NCBI RefSeq assembly: GCF_900107795.1 | Contig: NZ_FNRL01000028.1 | Span: 1-64,000, forward strand | Reading direction: 5' to 3' | From: Chitinophaga terrae (ex Kim and Jung 2007) | Lineage (GTDB): Bacteria > Bacteroidota > Bacteroidia > Chitinophagales > Chitinophagaceae | Length of the DNA: 64,000 nucleotides | Part shown: positions 32,632 to 41,197 of the stretch, piece after piece | How positions within the stretch are numbered: the first letter of the stretch is position 1 | Layout: every line of letters begins with the position of its first letter | Notes under the pieces: generated by a model | What the model was told of the DNA's origin: nothing | Seen by the model: only the letters and a program-made list of their open reading frames with translations | Database searches by the model: none | Program-made: the position numbers and the translations under genes

Positions 32632-34020
32632 TTATTGCACCGGTCCTAAAAATGTTGTGCTTAGCAACGAGATACGTTTATTCTTATCATCATAGATCCC
32701 GATGTGGACAGTGGATTTACGTTGATGCAGCGCCGTTTTCGGCAACACAACAAAGAAAGTTCCTTCCCCCTGCCCTCCTGCTTTAACATGGATGACGGAG
32801 CTGCCTATCATGCTAATCACTCCGCCGGCTTCTTCAACTTTGAGCCGGAGAGGGATATCGTGCGCTGTTTTATTTACCAGTTTAATCCTGTAGAGGTTAG
32901 AAAGACTGTCGGGGCCCTGTTCCTGGTACAATATTCCCGGAGCGCGCATCACTGTGCCGCTAACCGGTTTCCTGCTGACGAGCATCGAAACAATGGCAGC
33001 CAGTAACAGTACCAGCACTGTGCTGTAAACTTTCAGGCGCGGTGTAAAACGCAGCTTTTCCCCCGTGGCTATATTATTTTCTGACGCATAGCGGATAAGG
33101 CCTTTAGGACGCCCGGTTTTTTCCATCATAAAATTGCAGGCATCTATACAGGCCGTGCAGTTGATACATTCCAGCTGGGTGCCGTTGCGTATATCTATAC
33201 CTGTAGGACAAACTTTAACGCATTGGTTGCAATCGATGCAATCGCCCAGGTCTGTTTGTTGGCCCTTCCTGAATTTACCGCGAGGCTCTCCTCTCCGGTA
33301 GTCGTAGGCTACCAGGATGCTGTTTCTATCCAGTAATACGCCCTGCAAACGGCCATAAGGACAAACAATGGTGCAGATCTGCTCGCGCATGAAGGCGAAT
33401 ACGCCGTAAAAAACACCTGAGAAAACGAGTATGGCAATGAACCCGCCCAGGTGCTGTGAAAGCGGATCGGTTATAATGGCTTTCAGCTGGCCGGCTCCAA
33501 TGATATATGCCAGGAAGATATTGGCAATTAAAAAAGATAAGGCATAGAAGATGACATGTTTGGCGGTTTTCCTGATAATTTTATCGGTAGTCCAGGGAGC
33601 CTGGTTGAGTAAGCGCTGCCTGGCTGCGTCGCCTTCTATAAGGTATTCTATTCGCCTGAACAGCATTTCCATGAATATGGTCTGAGGGCACATCCACCCG
33701 CAGAAAAGTCTGCCAACGGCCATTGTAAACACTACGATGAAAACTATAAAAGCAAGCATCGCCAACCCGAAGATGAAGAAATCCTGGGGCCAGAAAATAG
33801 CGCCGAACAATATAAAGCGCCCTTCCACTACATTGAGCAGGAATAAAGGCCTGCCATTTATAGATATAAACGGCAGGCAACAAAAAACACTAAAATAGAA
33901 TAGGCTTACAACGCTACGGATATTGGTCCAGCGACCTTTAGGTTGCTGGGCGTATACCCATTTACGCTTGCCTTGTTTATCAACGGTGGCTATAGAGTCC
34001 CTGAATGTGCTATCGGTCAT
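32632..34020 (-). CDS. ccoG: Cytochrome c oxidase accessory protein CcoG (FixG/RdxA)
   Basis: Protein of 462 aa. Several TM helices, with the CGWMCPQTIFMEMLFRRIE segment of FixG between helices, then two 4Fe-4S binding motifs (CIDCNQCVKVCPTG and CINCTACIDACNF), and a C-terminal FixG immunoglobulin-like domain (about 340-462). CcoG is a copper(II) reductase-like protein for cbb3 assembly. The gene lies 2 bp after ccoP and joins ccoH with no gap. Confidence 0.95.
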   Translation of the reverse strand: MTDSTFRDSIATVDKQGKRKWVYAQQPKGRWTNIRSVVSLFYFSVFCCLPFISINGRPLFLLNVVEGRFILFGAIFWPQDFFIFGLAMLAFIVFIVVFTMAVGRLFCGWMCPQTIFMEMLFRRIEYLIEGDAARQRLLNQAPWTTDKIIRKTAKHVIFYALSFLIANIFLAYIIGAGQLKAIITDPLSQHLGGFIAILVFSGVFYGVFAFMREQICTIVCPYGRLQGVLLDRNSILVAYDYRRGEPRGKFRKGQQTDLGDCIDCNQCVKVCPTGIDIRNGTQLECINCTACIDACNFMMEKTGRPKGLIRYASENNIATGEKLRFTPRLKVYSTVLVLLLAAIVSMLVSRKPVSGTVMRAPGILYQEQGPDSLSNLYRIKLVNKTAHDIPLRLKVEEAGGVISMIGSSVIHVKAGGQGEGTFFVVLPKTALHQRKSTVHIGIYDDKNKRISLLSTTFLGPVQ

Positions 34021-34022
34021 GG

Positions 34023-35066
34023 CTATTCTTTTTGTCCTTGCGGTTCTTTCGGGTTAGGAGGATTAGATCCGTGAATGGATTTAACATAGCTGGCGATCTG
34101 GGCCAGTTGTTTCGGAGAAAAATCTTCCTGCCAGGCCTTCATTCCCTTTTCTGCAACGCCATATTTGATGGTCTTGAATATCTCGTTTATTTTACCGCCA
34201 TGCAGCCAGTAATCGTCTGTCAGGTTAGGTCCAACAACGCCCTGTCCCTGTGGTCCATGACAAGGGGCGCAACTTGCCGCGAAGATCTTCTGGCCTGCTG
34301 CCAGGTCTGCCGGCTCCGTTAACAGGGTTACATTGTTTTCATCGATATTGTTAGCCGCTTTTTTAAGGTATTCTTCTTTGGCTATTGCCGCTTTTTCTTC
34401 GGCGGCGGCCAGCTCTTCGAGCTGGTTCGGGGCGGCATGCGATACTTCTGTACGCCAGGTATAAACGATCCCGAAAGCAATGGTGAAGAGGAATCCCCAT
34501 TTCCACCAGGGAGGGGTTGGGTTATTCAGTTCCCTGATACCATCGTAGTTGTGACCCATGTCCGCTTCTTCTTCGGAAGCCGCATCCAGCGACTGCGTTT
34601 TGTTTATCTTCTCAAACCAGTTGACCCTGGCTTTGCCGATACTGATCGCTTTGGCTTTTTTCCTGCTTTTTATGCCTACCAGGAAGCGAAGCACGAAAAG
34701 TAAGCAGATCACTACCAGCAGTTCAACACCCAGTACAGACAGCAGGAGGTAGTAGGAAACGGGGGAAAGGGTAGAGAAAACGCCCTGCGCGTTAGCGCTG
34801 TGGCTAAGAAGCGTAAGGCCTATGATAGCTGCTACGGCGGCTACTTTTTCTGCATCTTTCTTCATCCGCTCCCGGAAAATATCTATGGCTCCGATTACCG
34901 CATTTCCAAGAACAATGATTACTATGGCCAATCCTATTATTGCTGTCAGCAGCACCACAGCAACGGGATCAAATGCCTCTTTTACAGGAGTTGCCGCTGC
35001 CTGCGCATACGCTCCGGCGCCCAACAGCAGGTTGCTCGTCAATAACAGGAGAATTGTCTTTTTCAT
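34023..35066 (-). CDS. ccoP: cbb3 oxidase subunit CcoP, monohaem type with N-terminal membrane extension
   Basis: Protein of 347 aa. The canonical CcoP start region is HNYDGIRELNNPTPPWWKW, at about residue 173, followed by one TM helix. Before it lies an extension of about 160 residues with a signal-like start and two or three more hydrophobic segments. Only one haem c motif is present (CAPCH); proteobacterial CcoP has two. The monohaem form occurs in Bacteroidota. It delivers electrons to the CcoNO core. The gene begins 1 bp after ccoQ, 2 bp before ccoG. Confidence 0.92.
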   Translation of the reverse strand: MKKTILLLLTSNLLLGAGAYAQAAATPVKEAFDPVAVVLLTAIIGLAIVIIVLGNAVIGAIDIFRERMKKDAEKVAAVAAIIGLTLLSHSANAQGVFSTLSPVSYYLLLSVLGVELLVVICLLFVLRFLVGIKSRKKAKAISIGKARVNWFEKINKTQSLDAASEEEADMGHNYDGIRELNNPTPPWWKWGFLFTIAFGIVYTWRTEVSHAAPNQLEELAAAEEKAAIAKEEYLKKAANNIDENNVTLLTEPADLAAGQKIFAASCAPCHGPQGQGVVGPNLTDDYWLHGGKINEIFKTIKYGVAEKGMKAWQEDFSPKQLAQIASYVKSIHGSNPPNPKEPQGQKE

Positions 35067-35067
35067 G

Positions 35068-35259
35068 TTAGTCTTTTCTTTTTACAGGGAATGAGTCGTC
35101 GCGCTCCAAGGGAATTTTGCTGATCTGGTCTACCATCTCTTTATCGGCTTTAAAAGCCCAGAAAGCGGCGCCTACAAAGAACACAGAGAAAAGGATCAGC
35201 GATGCCATCGGGTAGATGCTGATGCCGGATATTGATTCCAAATAGTTGATGAATTTCAT
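35068..35259 (-). CDS. ccoQ: cbb3 oxidase small subunit CcoQ-like
   Basis: Protein of 63 aa with one TM helix (about 15-37, ISIYPMASLILFSVFFVGAAFW) followed by a charged tail (FKADKEMVDQISKIPLERDD). Length, topology and place between ccoNO and ccoP identify it as CcoQ; sequence alone would not be enough. It lies 12 bp after ccoNO and 1 bp before ccoP. Confidence 0.85.
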   Translation of the reverse strand: MKFINYLESISGISIYPMASLILFSVFFVGAAFWAFKADKEMVDQISKIPLERDDSFPVKRKD

Positions 35260-35271
35260 GGCAGTATGTTT

Positions 35272-37434
35272 TTAGTCCTGGAATGCCCCTCCGGGTTCTG
35301 TGGCTGTTGGCGCAGCTGCAGGTTTAGGAGTTGCTTTAATGTCTTTACCGATACGTTGCAGGTAGGCGATCAGTGCTACGATCTCCCTATCCGGTTTGAT
35401 CGGAAGTTTGTCTTTTTGCAGGGATGCTGTGATCTCCTGCGCCTGTTTATCCATATCAGCAATTGCCTGTTTTTCATAACCATCGGGGTATGGAACTCCC
35501 AGCTTCCTCATCACGTTGATCATCGCCGGGGTTTTGCCTTTGTCTACCCGGTCCTCAAACAGCCAGGGATAAGAGGGCATTATAGAACCCGGCGACATTG
35601 AAGTGGGATCCAGCATATGGTTATAGTGCCAGGAGTCAGGGTACTTGCCTCCAATACGGGCCAGGTCGGGACCTGTACGTTTGGAACCCCATTGGAAAGG
35701 ATGGTCGTACACAAATTCGCCGGCTTTTGAGTATTCGCCATACCGCGCAACTTCATCCCTGAATGGGCGGATCATCTGGGAGTGACAGGTATAACAGCCT
35801 TCCCGCAGGTAAATATCTCTTCCGTGCAGCTCGAGCGGGGTATATGGTTTCACGCTGCTGATAGTCGGAATATTGCTTCTTACAAGGAATGTAGGCATCA
35901 GTTCCAGCAAGCCGCCAATGGCCACTACAACCAGGCTGAATACCAACAGTTGTATGGGCCTGCGTTCGATCCAGTTATGCCAGTGCGCTTTCCCGTGAGT
36001 GGTTATCACTTTAGGCATCGGTGCAGCTTCCGCAGCTTCGTTGGCTACAAAACTTCCTTTCCTGATAGTTTTGCGCAGGTTAACAACCATTAAAACAAGC
36101 CCGGAAACGTATAACAGTCCGCCTACGGCGCGTAAAGCATACATGGGAACTATCGTGGTCACTGTTTCCATGAACTGGTATTTCAACTGCCCTTCTTCTG
36201 TAAATTGTTTCCACATCATGCTTTGGGTAAATGCCGCCCAGTACAATGGGATTACATAGAAGATGATACCGAGCGTACCAATCCAGAAGTGCGTATTGGC
36301 CCATTTGCGGGAATATAAAGAAGTGTTGAAAAGCCGCGGGATCAGCCAGTATAGAATACCGAAGGTCAGGAACCCGTTCCAGCCCAGCGCGCCAACATGT
36401 ACGTGGGCGATTGTCCAATCGGTATAGTGGCTGATCGCGTTTACGTTTTTAAGGGAAAGCATGGGACCTTCGAAGGTTGCCATACCGTAGCAGGTAAGCG
36501 CTACAACGAAGAATTTCAGGATGGCATCTTCTCTTACCCTATCCCATGCCCCGCGCAGGGTGAGCAAACCATTGAGCATACCGCCCCAGGATGGGGCGAT
36601 CAGCATAATGCTGAAAGCCGTTCCCAGTGTTTGCGCCCATTCAGGCAGGGCTGTATACAGCAGGTGGTGAGGGCCTGCCCAGATATATATGAAAATAAGG
36701 GACCAGAAGTGGATAATAGACCAGCGATAGGAATATACAGGCCTGTTAGCCGCTTTAGGCACGAAGTAGTACATCAGCCCCAGGTATGGCGTGGTCAGGA
36801 AAAAAGCTACAGCATTGTGGCCGTACCACCATTGCACTAATGCGTCCTGTACGCCCGCATACCAGCTGTAGCTTTTGAATAGGGATAATGGGAATTCAAA
36901 GGAATTAATTATATGTAGCATTGCGATCGCTACCCAGGTACCTATATAGAACCAGATAGCTACATACAGATGCGTTTCTCTACGGTGGAGGATCGTACCC
37001 AGCATATTGGCGCCAAATGCAAGCCAGATAAGCGTAATAGCAATATCGAAAGGCCATTCCAGTTCTGCATATTCTTTACCGGTAGTATATCCGAGGAATA
37101 AGGTAAGCGCGCCGCCGGCAATAATGGCCTGCCAGCCCCAGAAGTGTATTTTGCTTAAAAGATCGCTGAACATGCGCGTTTTGCACAGGCGTTGCAGGGA
37201 GTAATAAACACCCATGAAGATACCATTACCAACAAAGGCGAAAATAACGGCATTGGTGTGTATAGGTCTTAAACGCCCAAAAGTAACAGCTGCAAAACCC
37301 ATGTTAAGTCCGGGAACTACCAGCTCCAACGCGGCCCATAGCCCGGCCAGCATGCCAATAAACCCCCAGAAGATCGTAGCATAGGCAAACCATTTCACGG
37401 TACGGTTATCATAATAGAATTTCTCGAGTGACAT
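35272..37434 (-). CDS. ccoNO: cbb3 oxidase CcoN-CcoO fusion (catalytic subunit plus monohaem c)
   Basis: Protein of 720 aa. Residues 1 to about 470 are the twelve-helix CcoN core: low-spin haem His in RPIHTNAVIFAFVGNG, CuB/haem region WWYGHNAVAFFLTTPYLG and the pair AGPHHLLYTALP, and late TDWTIAHVHVGALGWNGF. From about 500 the CcoO part follows, with haem motif CYTCHSQMIRPFRDE and Met ligand region SPGSIMPSYPWL. The fusion is standard for Bacteroidota. It reduces O2 to water at high affinity and pumps protons. It heads the structural part of the operon, 31 bp after ccoS. Confidence 0.96.
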   Translation of the reverse strand: MSLEKFYYDNRTVKWFAYATIFWGFIGMLAGLWAALELVVPGLNMGFAAVTFGRLRPIHTNAVIFAFVGNGIFMGVYYSLQRLCKTRMFSDLLSKIHFWGWQAIIAGGALTLFLGYTTGKEYAELEWPFDIAITLIWLAFGANMLGTILHRRETHLYVAIWFYIGTWVAIAMLHIINSFEFPLSLFKSYSWYAGVQDALVQWWYGHNAVAFFLTTPYLGLMYYFVPKAANRPVYSYRWSIIHFWSLIFIYIWAGPHHLLYTALPEWAQTLGTAFSIMLIAPSWGGMLNGLLTLRGAWDRVREDAILKFFVVALTCYGMATFEGPMLSLKNVNAISHYTDWTIAHVHVGALGWNGFLTFGILYWLIPRLFNTSLYSRKWANTHFWIGTLGIIFYVIPLYWAAFTQSMMWKQFTEEGQLKYQFMETVTTIVPMYALRAVGGLLYVSGLVLMVVNLRKTIRKGSFVANEAAEAAPMPKVITTHGKAHWHNWIERRPIQLLVFSLVVVAIGGLLELMPTFLVRSNIPTISSVKPYTPLELHGRDIYLREGCYTCHSQMIRPFRDEVARYGEYSKAGEFVYDHPFQWGSKRTGPDLARIGGKYPDSWHYNHMLDPTSMSPGSIMPSYPWLFEDRVDKGKTPAMINVMRKLGVPYPDGYEKQAIADMDKQAQEITASLQKDKLPIKPDREIVALIAYLQRIGKDIKATPKPAAAPTATEPGGAFQD

Positions 37435-37465
37435 TGTCGGTATTTAAAAGGTTATCAGATTTCGT

Positions 37466-37624
37466 TTAATCGTTTTCGTTATTACATTTTTCATCGAACA
37501 GGATACGATGCGCAGGTGAGAAGTCGTCTTCGAACTGCCCTGATTTTACCGACCAGATAAAGGCGATAAGAAATCCTAAAGCCACCAGCAGACTTACACA
37601 CAGTAAGATGATTATAACATCCAT
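37466..37624 (-). CDS. ccoS: cbb3 oxidase assembly protein CcoS
   Basis: Protein of 52 aa, ATG at 37624, TAA at 37466-37468. The sequence MDVIIILLCVSLLVALGFLI begins the single TM helix. It is followed by AFIWSVKSGQFEDDFSPAHR and a short ILFDE end, the CcoS signature (W-x-x-x-S/G-Q-x-D-D-x-x-P). CcoS is needed for haem/copper insertion in cbb3 oxidase. It is 6 bp after the cupin gene and 31 bp before ccoNO. It is a real gene that is easily missed because of its size. Confidence 0.9.
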   Translation of the reverse strand: MDVIIILLCVSLLVALGFLIAFIWSVKSGQFEDDFSPAHRILFDEKCNNEND

Positions 37625-37630
37625 AGTTGA

Positions 37631-37921
37631 TCATTTAACCAGTAATAACCTCGTTGTTTCAAGTGCCTGCAGTGCGTGTACTTCGTTTGCCTTAAAAGTG
37701 AACACGTCGCCTGCTTCCAGCACTGTTATTTCATCGTTGAGCATAAACGCTGTTTTGCCTTCCAGCACCAGTATCAGTGCATGCGTGGATGAAGTATGTG
37801 GTGGAACCTGGTGACCTTGCTGAATGATCAGAAGGGTTGCATCAAAACGTTTCGTTTTGAATAAAGCACAACTCTTTATTTTCTCGTTTCCTTCCGCCAG
37901 TAGGACGTTTATGCTTTTCAT
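37631..37921 (-). CDS. Single-domain cupin protein
   Basis: Protein of 96 aa. The cupin fold is seen as QQGHQVPPHTSSTHALILVLEGKTAF (G-x-x-P-x-H with His for metal) and a second motif LEAGDVFTFKANEVHALQA. Cytosolic, no signal. It is the first gene after the FNR-type promoter of the cco operon, 6 bp before ccoS. Cupins of this kind can bind metal or act as small sensors; a role in oxidase assembly or redox sensing is inferred only from position. Confidence 0.8.
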   Translation of the reverse strand: MKSINVLLAEGNEKIKSCALFKTKRFDATLLIIQQGHQVPPHTSSTHALILVLEGKTAFMLNDEITVLEAGDVFTFKANEVHALQALETTRLLLVK

Positions 37922-37980
37922 TTACTTTGTATCTGAAGTAATAAATGCTACATTTTCAGGCATGCCCCGCCCGCTTCGTA

Positions 37981-38005
37981 TAACCGGCCTTTTTTATACC
38001 GGTTA
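37981..38005. other. Hairpin in the predicted cco leader
   Basis: TAACCGG (37981-37987) pairs with CCGGTTA (37999-38005) around an 11-nt T-rich loop. It lies in the predicted leader of about 150 nt between the start site near 38074 and the cupin ATG at 37921. Confidence 0.4.
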
Positions 38006-38080
38006 CACGATTCATTTCAATTACGGGCTTGTTTTGAGGCTTGCTTAGACTTTTACTCTTGTGTATTTGTGTGTTGATAG

Positions 38081-38145
38081 CAAAGTTAGATCTATGCTAT
38101 CCCCGGTGCAATGACTTTACTCAATCCGGAATATGATATTTATCA
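38081..38145 (-). promoter_or_regulatory. Promoter of the cco operon with FNR-type site
   Basis: On the minus strand: FNR-core palindrome TGATATTTATCA (38134-38145), TTG -33 (38109-38111), 20-bp spacer, and TAACTTTG -7 (38081-38088). The predicted start is near 38074, placing the FNR site centre at about -65, in the range of class I activation. The same palindrome and the same 45-bp distance to a -7 box recur before the hemerythrin-like/ccoI unit. The palindrome overlaps the last codons of ccoI. Confidence 0.75.
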
Positions 38146-40559
38146 GGGAATTGCTGAAACTCAGACCGGTTAAGCTTTTTGCCATACCATTCACTTAAGC
38201 TGAAGGTGATAAGTATGATACTTATTGAACTTGAGGGCATGAGTATAGCAGCAATAAGCGGCGATAAAATACCTTGTACCGCGAAGTACAAACCAATGAT
38301 ATTATAGACAAGGGATAAGATGAAACTAAGCAGGATAATGCGCTTGTTTGCCTTGCAAAGATTAATGAAACTCAACAACATTGGGAGTTGCTGCGCATCC
38401 ATGATACCATCACTGGCGGGAGTGAAACTATTGCTGTCTTCTGCCAGGGAAATGCCTATGTTGCTTTGCTTCAAAGCTCCTGCGTCATTCAGTCCATCTC
38501 CTATCATCATCACTTTTTCTCCTTTCTGCTGCAGCATTTTAATATATGCCAGTTTATCGGCCGGCTGCTGCTCAAAATGCAGGGCGGCATTATGTCCCAT
38601 CAGTTTTCTGAGCCGGGCTGCGGTATAGCTGTTATCGCCCGACAATACAGATAGCCGGTAATGGTCCTGCAATTGAGCCATCATTTGCCGTAGCCCTCTC
38701 CTATAGCTGTTCCGGATAGTGAACAACCCTGTTAGTTTATCGTTCATCGCTACATATACTATGCTGCCGGCCTGTTCTTCCTTTTTATGCGCGCCTGTAA
38801 AAGCAGCATTCCCCAACCTGATAAAAGTATTGTCAACTACGCCGCATACGCCCTCGCCGGGAAAGCTCTTAAAATCTTTTACTTCCATTGCGGCAGGTAT
38901 CCCGCAATATTGCAGAATGGCGTTGCTCAGCGGATGGGTAGACTGCCTGGCCAGCGCGGCTATCTTCATTTCTTCAACAGGCGTAAGCGTACCGCCGTAA
39001 TATATTACGGAACTCCCTGCTTTGCCTGTCAGCGTACCGGTTTTGTCGAAAACGATGTGCGTGGTATCGGCCATATTTTCTATCGCCTGCGCATTACGCA
39101 GGTAGAGTTTATGACGGCTCAGGATGCGCAGGATGTGCCCATTGGTAAAAGAAGATGCCAGTAATAATGCGCAGGGGCAGGCAATGATCAGGATAGCAGT
39201 AACGGCAGACCATATACGCGAAGGATCATGGTATCCCCAATAGGCGGCGGTTAACCCGGCAATGAGGAAAACGACCCAGGTAAAATACCTGCTTAACAGG
39301 TGTACAAAGGAATAGCTTTCTTCTTTTTTCTCCTTCAGTTCATCCCTGTTCCACAAGCTGGTCAGGTAGCTTTGGGCCACTTCTTTGATAGTCAGGATCT
39401 CAAGGTTCCCATCCAGTTGCCTGCCGCCCGCGTACACGATCTCTCCAATTGTTTTGCTTACAGGAGCCGACTCGCCGGTTACGAAACTATAATCTATCAA
39501 TGCCCTGCCTTTTACTATGATCCCATCTGCAGGGATCAGTTCATTATTATGAATAAGGATAGTGTCTCCCGTTTTCAGGTCAGGCAGGGAGGTGGGTACT
39601 TCCTGTTCATCTTTTAAAACTGTAACGGCTATGGGAAAATAGGCGGTGTAATCGCGGTCAAACGACAGCCCTTTATAGGTTTTATCCTGGAGCAGGCGGC
39701 CTATGAGCATGAAGAATACAATGCCGGTCATAGAGTCGAAGTATCCCGGCGCGCCGTGAAAGATTTCTATCATGCTGCGTACAAAGGTTACCCACACGGC
39801 TAATACGATCGGCACATCTATATTCAGGAAACCATGTTTTAGTCCAGCCCAGGCGGACCTGTAAAAAGCCTGCGCGCTGTATAACAATACCGGCAAGGCC
39901 AACGCCAGGTTCAGGTACCTGAATAACCTGTTCAGATCGCCCTGCAAAAGATCTTTCGAATCGAAATACTCGGGGAAGCTCAATAGCATTATATTTCCGA
40001 AGGCGAAGCCGGCAACGCCGAGCTGGTAAACCAGTTGTTTGCCGGCCCGCGGTTTCCTGTTCTTCAGGTCCTGCAAACTGATGTAGGGTTCATAGCCCAC
40101 AGCTGTGAGCACTTCTGCTACCCTTCTTAAAGGAATAAGCCGGTGGTCGAAAATGACCAGCGCCTCTTTCTTGCTAAAGTTAACGGTTACACGCTGGATG
40201 CCTTCTTCCAGCTTATGCAGGTTCTCAAGCAGCCACAAACAGGAGCTGCAGTGGATCTGCGGAATATAAAAGGTTATATGGATAGACGAATCGTCTTTGA
40301 ATGAGATCAGCTGCTGTTGCATTTTTTCGTCGTCCAGGAAAGCGAACTTATCTTTCCTGGCGGCTATGCGTTGATTAATGCCTGGTTTGTCGTTCAGGTT
40401 GTAGTATTCACAAAGTCCGCTTTGGTTCAGGATCTCAAAAACGGTTTTGCATCCCATGCAGCAGAAATGTTTGTCCTGGATCCGGATACCGGCTTCCGTA
40501 CAGGTTTCGCCGCAATGGTAGCAGGTAGTATAAGTGATGGCAGAAGAAGGAATGTTCAT
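38121..40559 (-). CDS. ccoI: Copper-type P1B ATPase CcoI (FixI)
   Basis: Protein of 812 aa. The N-terminus has a CcoI-specific Cys-rich metal-binding region (TTCYHCGETC, then CCMGCKTVFEIL), followed by an HMA-like domain with IHCSSCLWLLENL. The ATPase core has the copper CPC motif (ACPCALLLASS), phosphorylation loop DKTGTLTG and GDGLNDAGALKQS. CcoI exports or loads copper for the cbb3 CuB centre. It overlaps the stop of the hemerythrin-like gene by one base (TAATG), so translation is probably coupled; the FNR-type site lies before the pair. Confidence 0.94.
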   Translation of the reverse strand: MNIPSSAITYTTCYHCGETCTEAGIRIQDKHFCCMGCKTVFEILNQSGLCEYYNLNDKPGINQRIAARKDKFAFLDDEKMQQQLISFKDDSSIHITFYIPQIHCSSCLWLLENLHKLEEGIQRVTVNFSKKEALVIFDHRLIPLRRVAEVLTAVGYEPYISLQDLKNRKPRAGKQLVYQLGVAGFAFGNIMLLSFPEYFDSKDLLQGDLNRLFRYLNLALALPVLLYSAQAFYRSAWAGLKHGFLNIDVPIVLAVWVTFVRSMIEIFHGAPGYFDSMTGIVFFMLIGRLLQDKTYKGLSFDRDYTAYFPIAVTVLKDEQEVPTSLPDLKTGDTILIHNNELIPADGIIVKGRALIDYSFVTGESAPVSKTIGEIVYAGGRQLDGNLEILTIKEVAQSYLTSLWNRDELKEKKEESYSFVHLLSRYFTWVVFLIAGLTAAYWGYHDPSRIWSAVTAILIIACPCALLLASSFTNGHILRILSRHKLYLRNAQAIENMADTTHIVFDKTGTLTGKAGSSVIYYGGTLTPVEEMKIAALARQSTHPLSNAILQYCGIPAAMEVKDFKSFPGEGVCGVVDNTFIRLGNAAFTGAHKKEEQAGSIVYVAMNDKLTGLFTIRNSYRRGLRQMMAQLQDHYRLSVLSGDNSYTAARLRKLMGHNAALHFEQQPADKLAYIKMLQQKGEKVMMIGDGLNDAGALKQSNIGISLAEDSNSFTPASDGIMDAQQLPMLLSFINLCKANKRIILLSFILSLVYNIIGLYFAVQGILSPLIAAILMPSSSISIILITFSLSEWYGKKLNRSEFQQFPDKYHIPD

Positions 40560-41110
40560 TAGTCGATAGTTCTGTTATTGATATCAGCGTGGGAGATCAC
40601 GGTGGTTTGTCCGGGCAAAGTTGCCGGGTACAGGATGTTCTGTTCTATGTATATCCATTGCTGAATGAGGAGTTCTGTTGCTATCATATCGCCTATGCAC
40701 AGCTTGTATTCAGCGCTCCAGTGCTGTTGGATCTGGTAATTAGCTGAAACCTGCCTGAGTTTCTGCAGGAGAAGCAATATTTTCTGAAAGGCCTGCTGAA
40801 TGCTGTCGTACGCGCCTGGCTGAAGGGTCTTTTGGCCTTTGTTGAGGATGGAGGCATTCCTGATCACCGGGAACAGAACGGAGGTTTCTTTGCGGATCAA
40901 CTGGTTGGTTTCGGCCTGCATCTTCCCGAAAAGCAAATGCTGGAGGTCAGCGGCCTGTGGCGCTTTCCCGTCTTCCTGTTTTTCCAGGTTAAAATAGGCC
41001 ATTACCTGTTCTATCAGTTGCTGGATGGGGGCATGGAATTTATTAGCAATTACATTGCACAGGAGGCCCGGCGTCAGTTCATGGTAATTGATAATGGAAT
41101 GAGCAAACAT
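40559..41110 (-). CDS. Hemerythrin/RIC-like protein with degenerate iron ligands
   Basis: Protein of 183 aa, all helical. The order of motifs resembles the C-terminal domain of RIC/YtfE/ScdA di-iron repair proteins: ANKFHAPIQQLIEQ (helix 1), ETNQLIRKETSVLFPVI (normally H-x-x-KEE-x-LFP) and IYIEQNILYPATL (normally H-x-x-EN-x-LFP). Several expected ligands are changed, with only a few His/Glu kept, so a full di-iron site is unlikely. The N-terminal ScdA domain is absent. It begins an operon with ccoI under an FNR-type promoter. A role in nitrosative or iron-sulphur stress is inferred by position only. Confidence 0.6.
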   Translation of the reverse strand: MFAHSIINYHELTPGLLCNVIANKFHAPIQQLIEQVMAYFNLEKQEDGKAPQAADLQHLLFGKMQAETNQLIRKETSVLFPVIRNASILNKGQKTLQPGAYDSIQQAFQKILLLLQKLRQVSANYQIQQHWSAEYKLCIGDMIATELLIQQWIYIEQNILYPATLPGQTTVISHADINNRTID

Positions 41111-41132
41111 GCGGTGGTATTTTTGTATGATA

Positions 41133-41197
41133 CAAAAGTACCTGAGAGGTTAGAGGCCACGAATGACATGGATCAAATGAGAATATGATATTTATCA
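41133..41197 (-). promoter_or_regulatory. Promoter of the hemerythrin-like/ccoI unit with FNR-type site
   Basis: On the minus strand: palindrome TGATATTTATCA (41186-41197, overlapping the stop codon of the Crp/Fnr gene) and TACTTTTG -7 box (41133-41140), with 45 bp between them. This is exactly the arrangement at 38081-38145. The start would be near 41126, with 16 nt of leader to ATG 41110. The -33 position reads TTC rather than TTG. Confidence 0.75.

Noticed and set aside
38128..38146. GAATATGATATTTATCAG shared at 38129 and 41181 as a mobile repeat
   Set aside because: The shared 18-mer is explained better as a regulatory palindrome with flanks; no longer repeat or target duplication was found.
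41163..41176. Second FNR-like site ATGACATGGATCAA before the hemerythrin-like gene
   Set aside because: It matches only one half-site well, and the nearby TGATATTTATCA has the better match and the 45-bp geometry shared with the other promoter.
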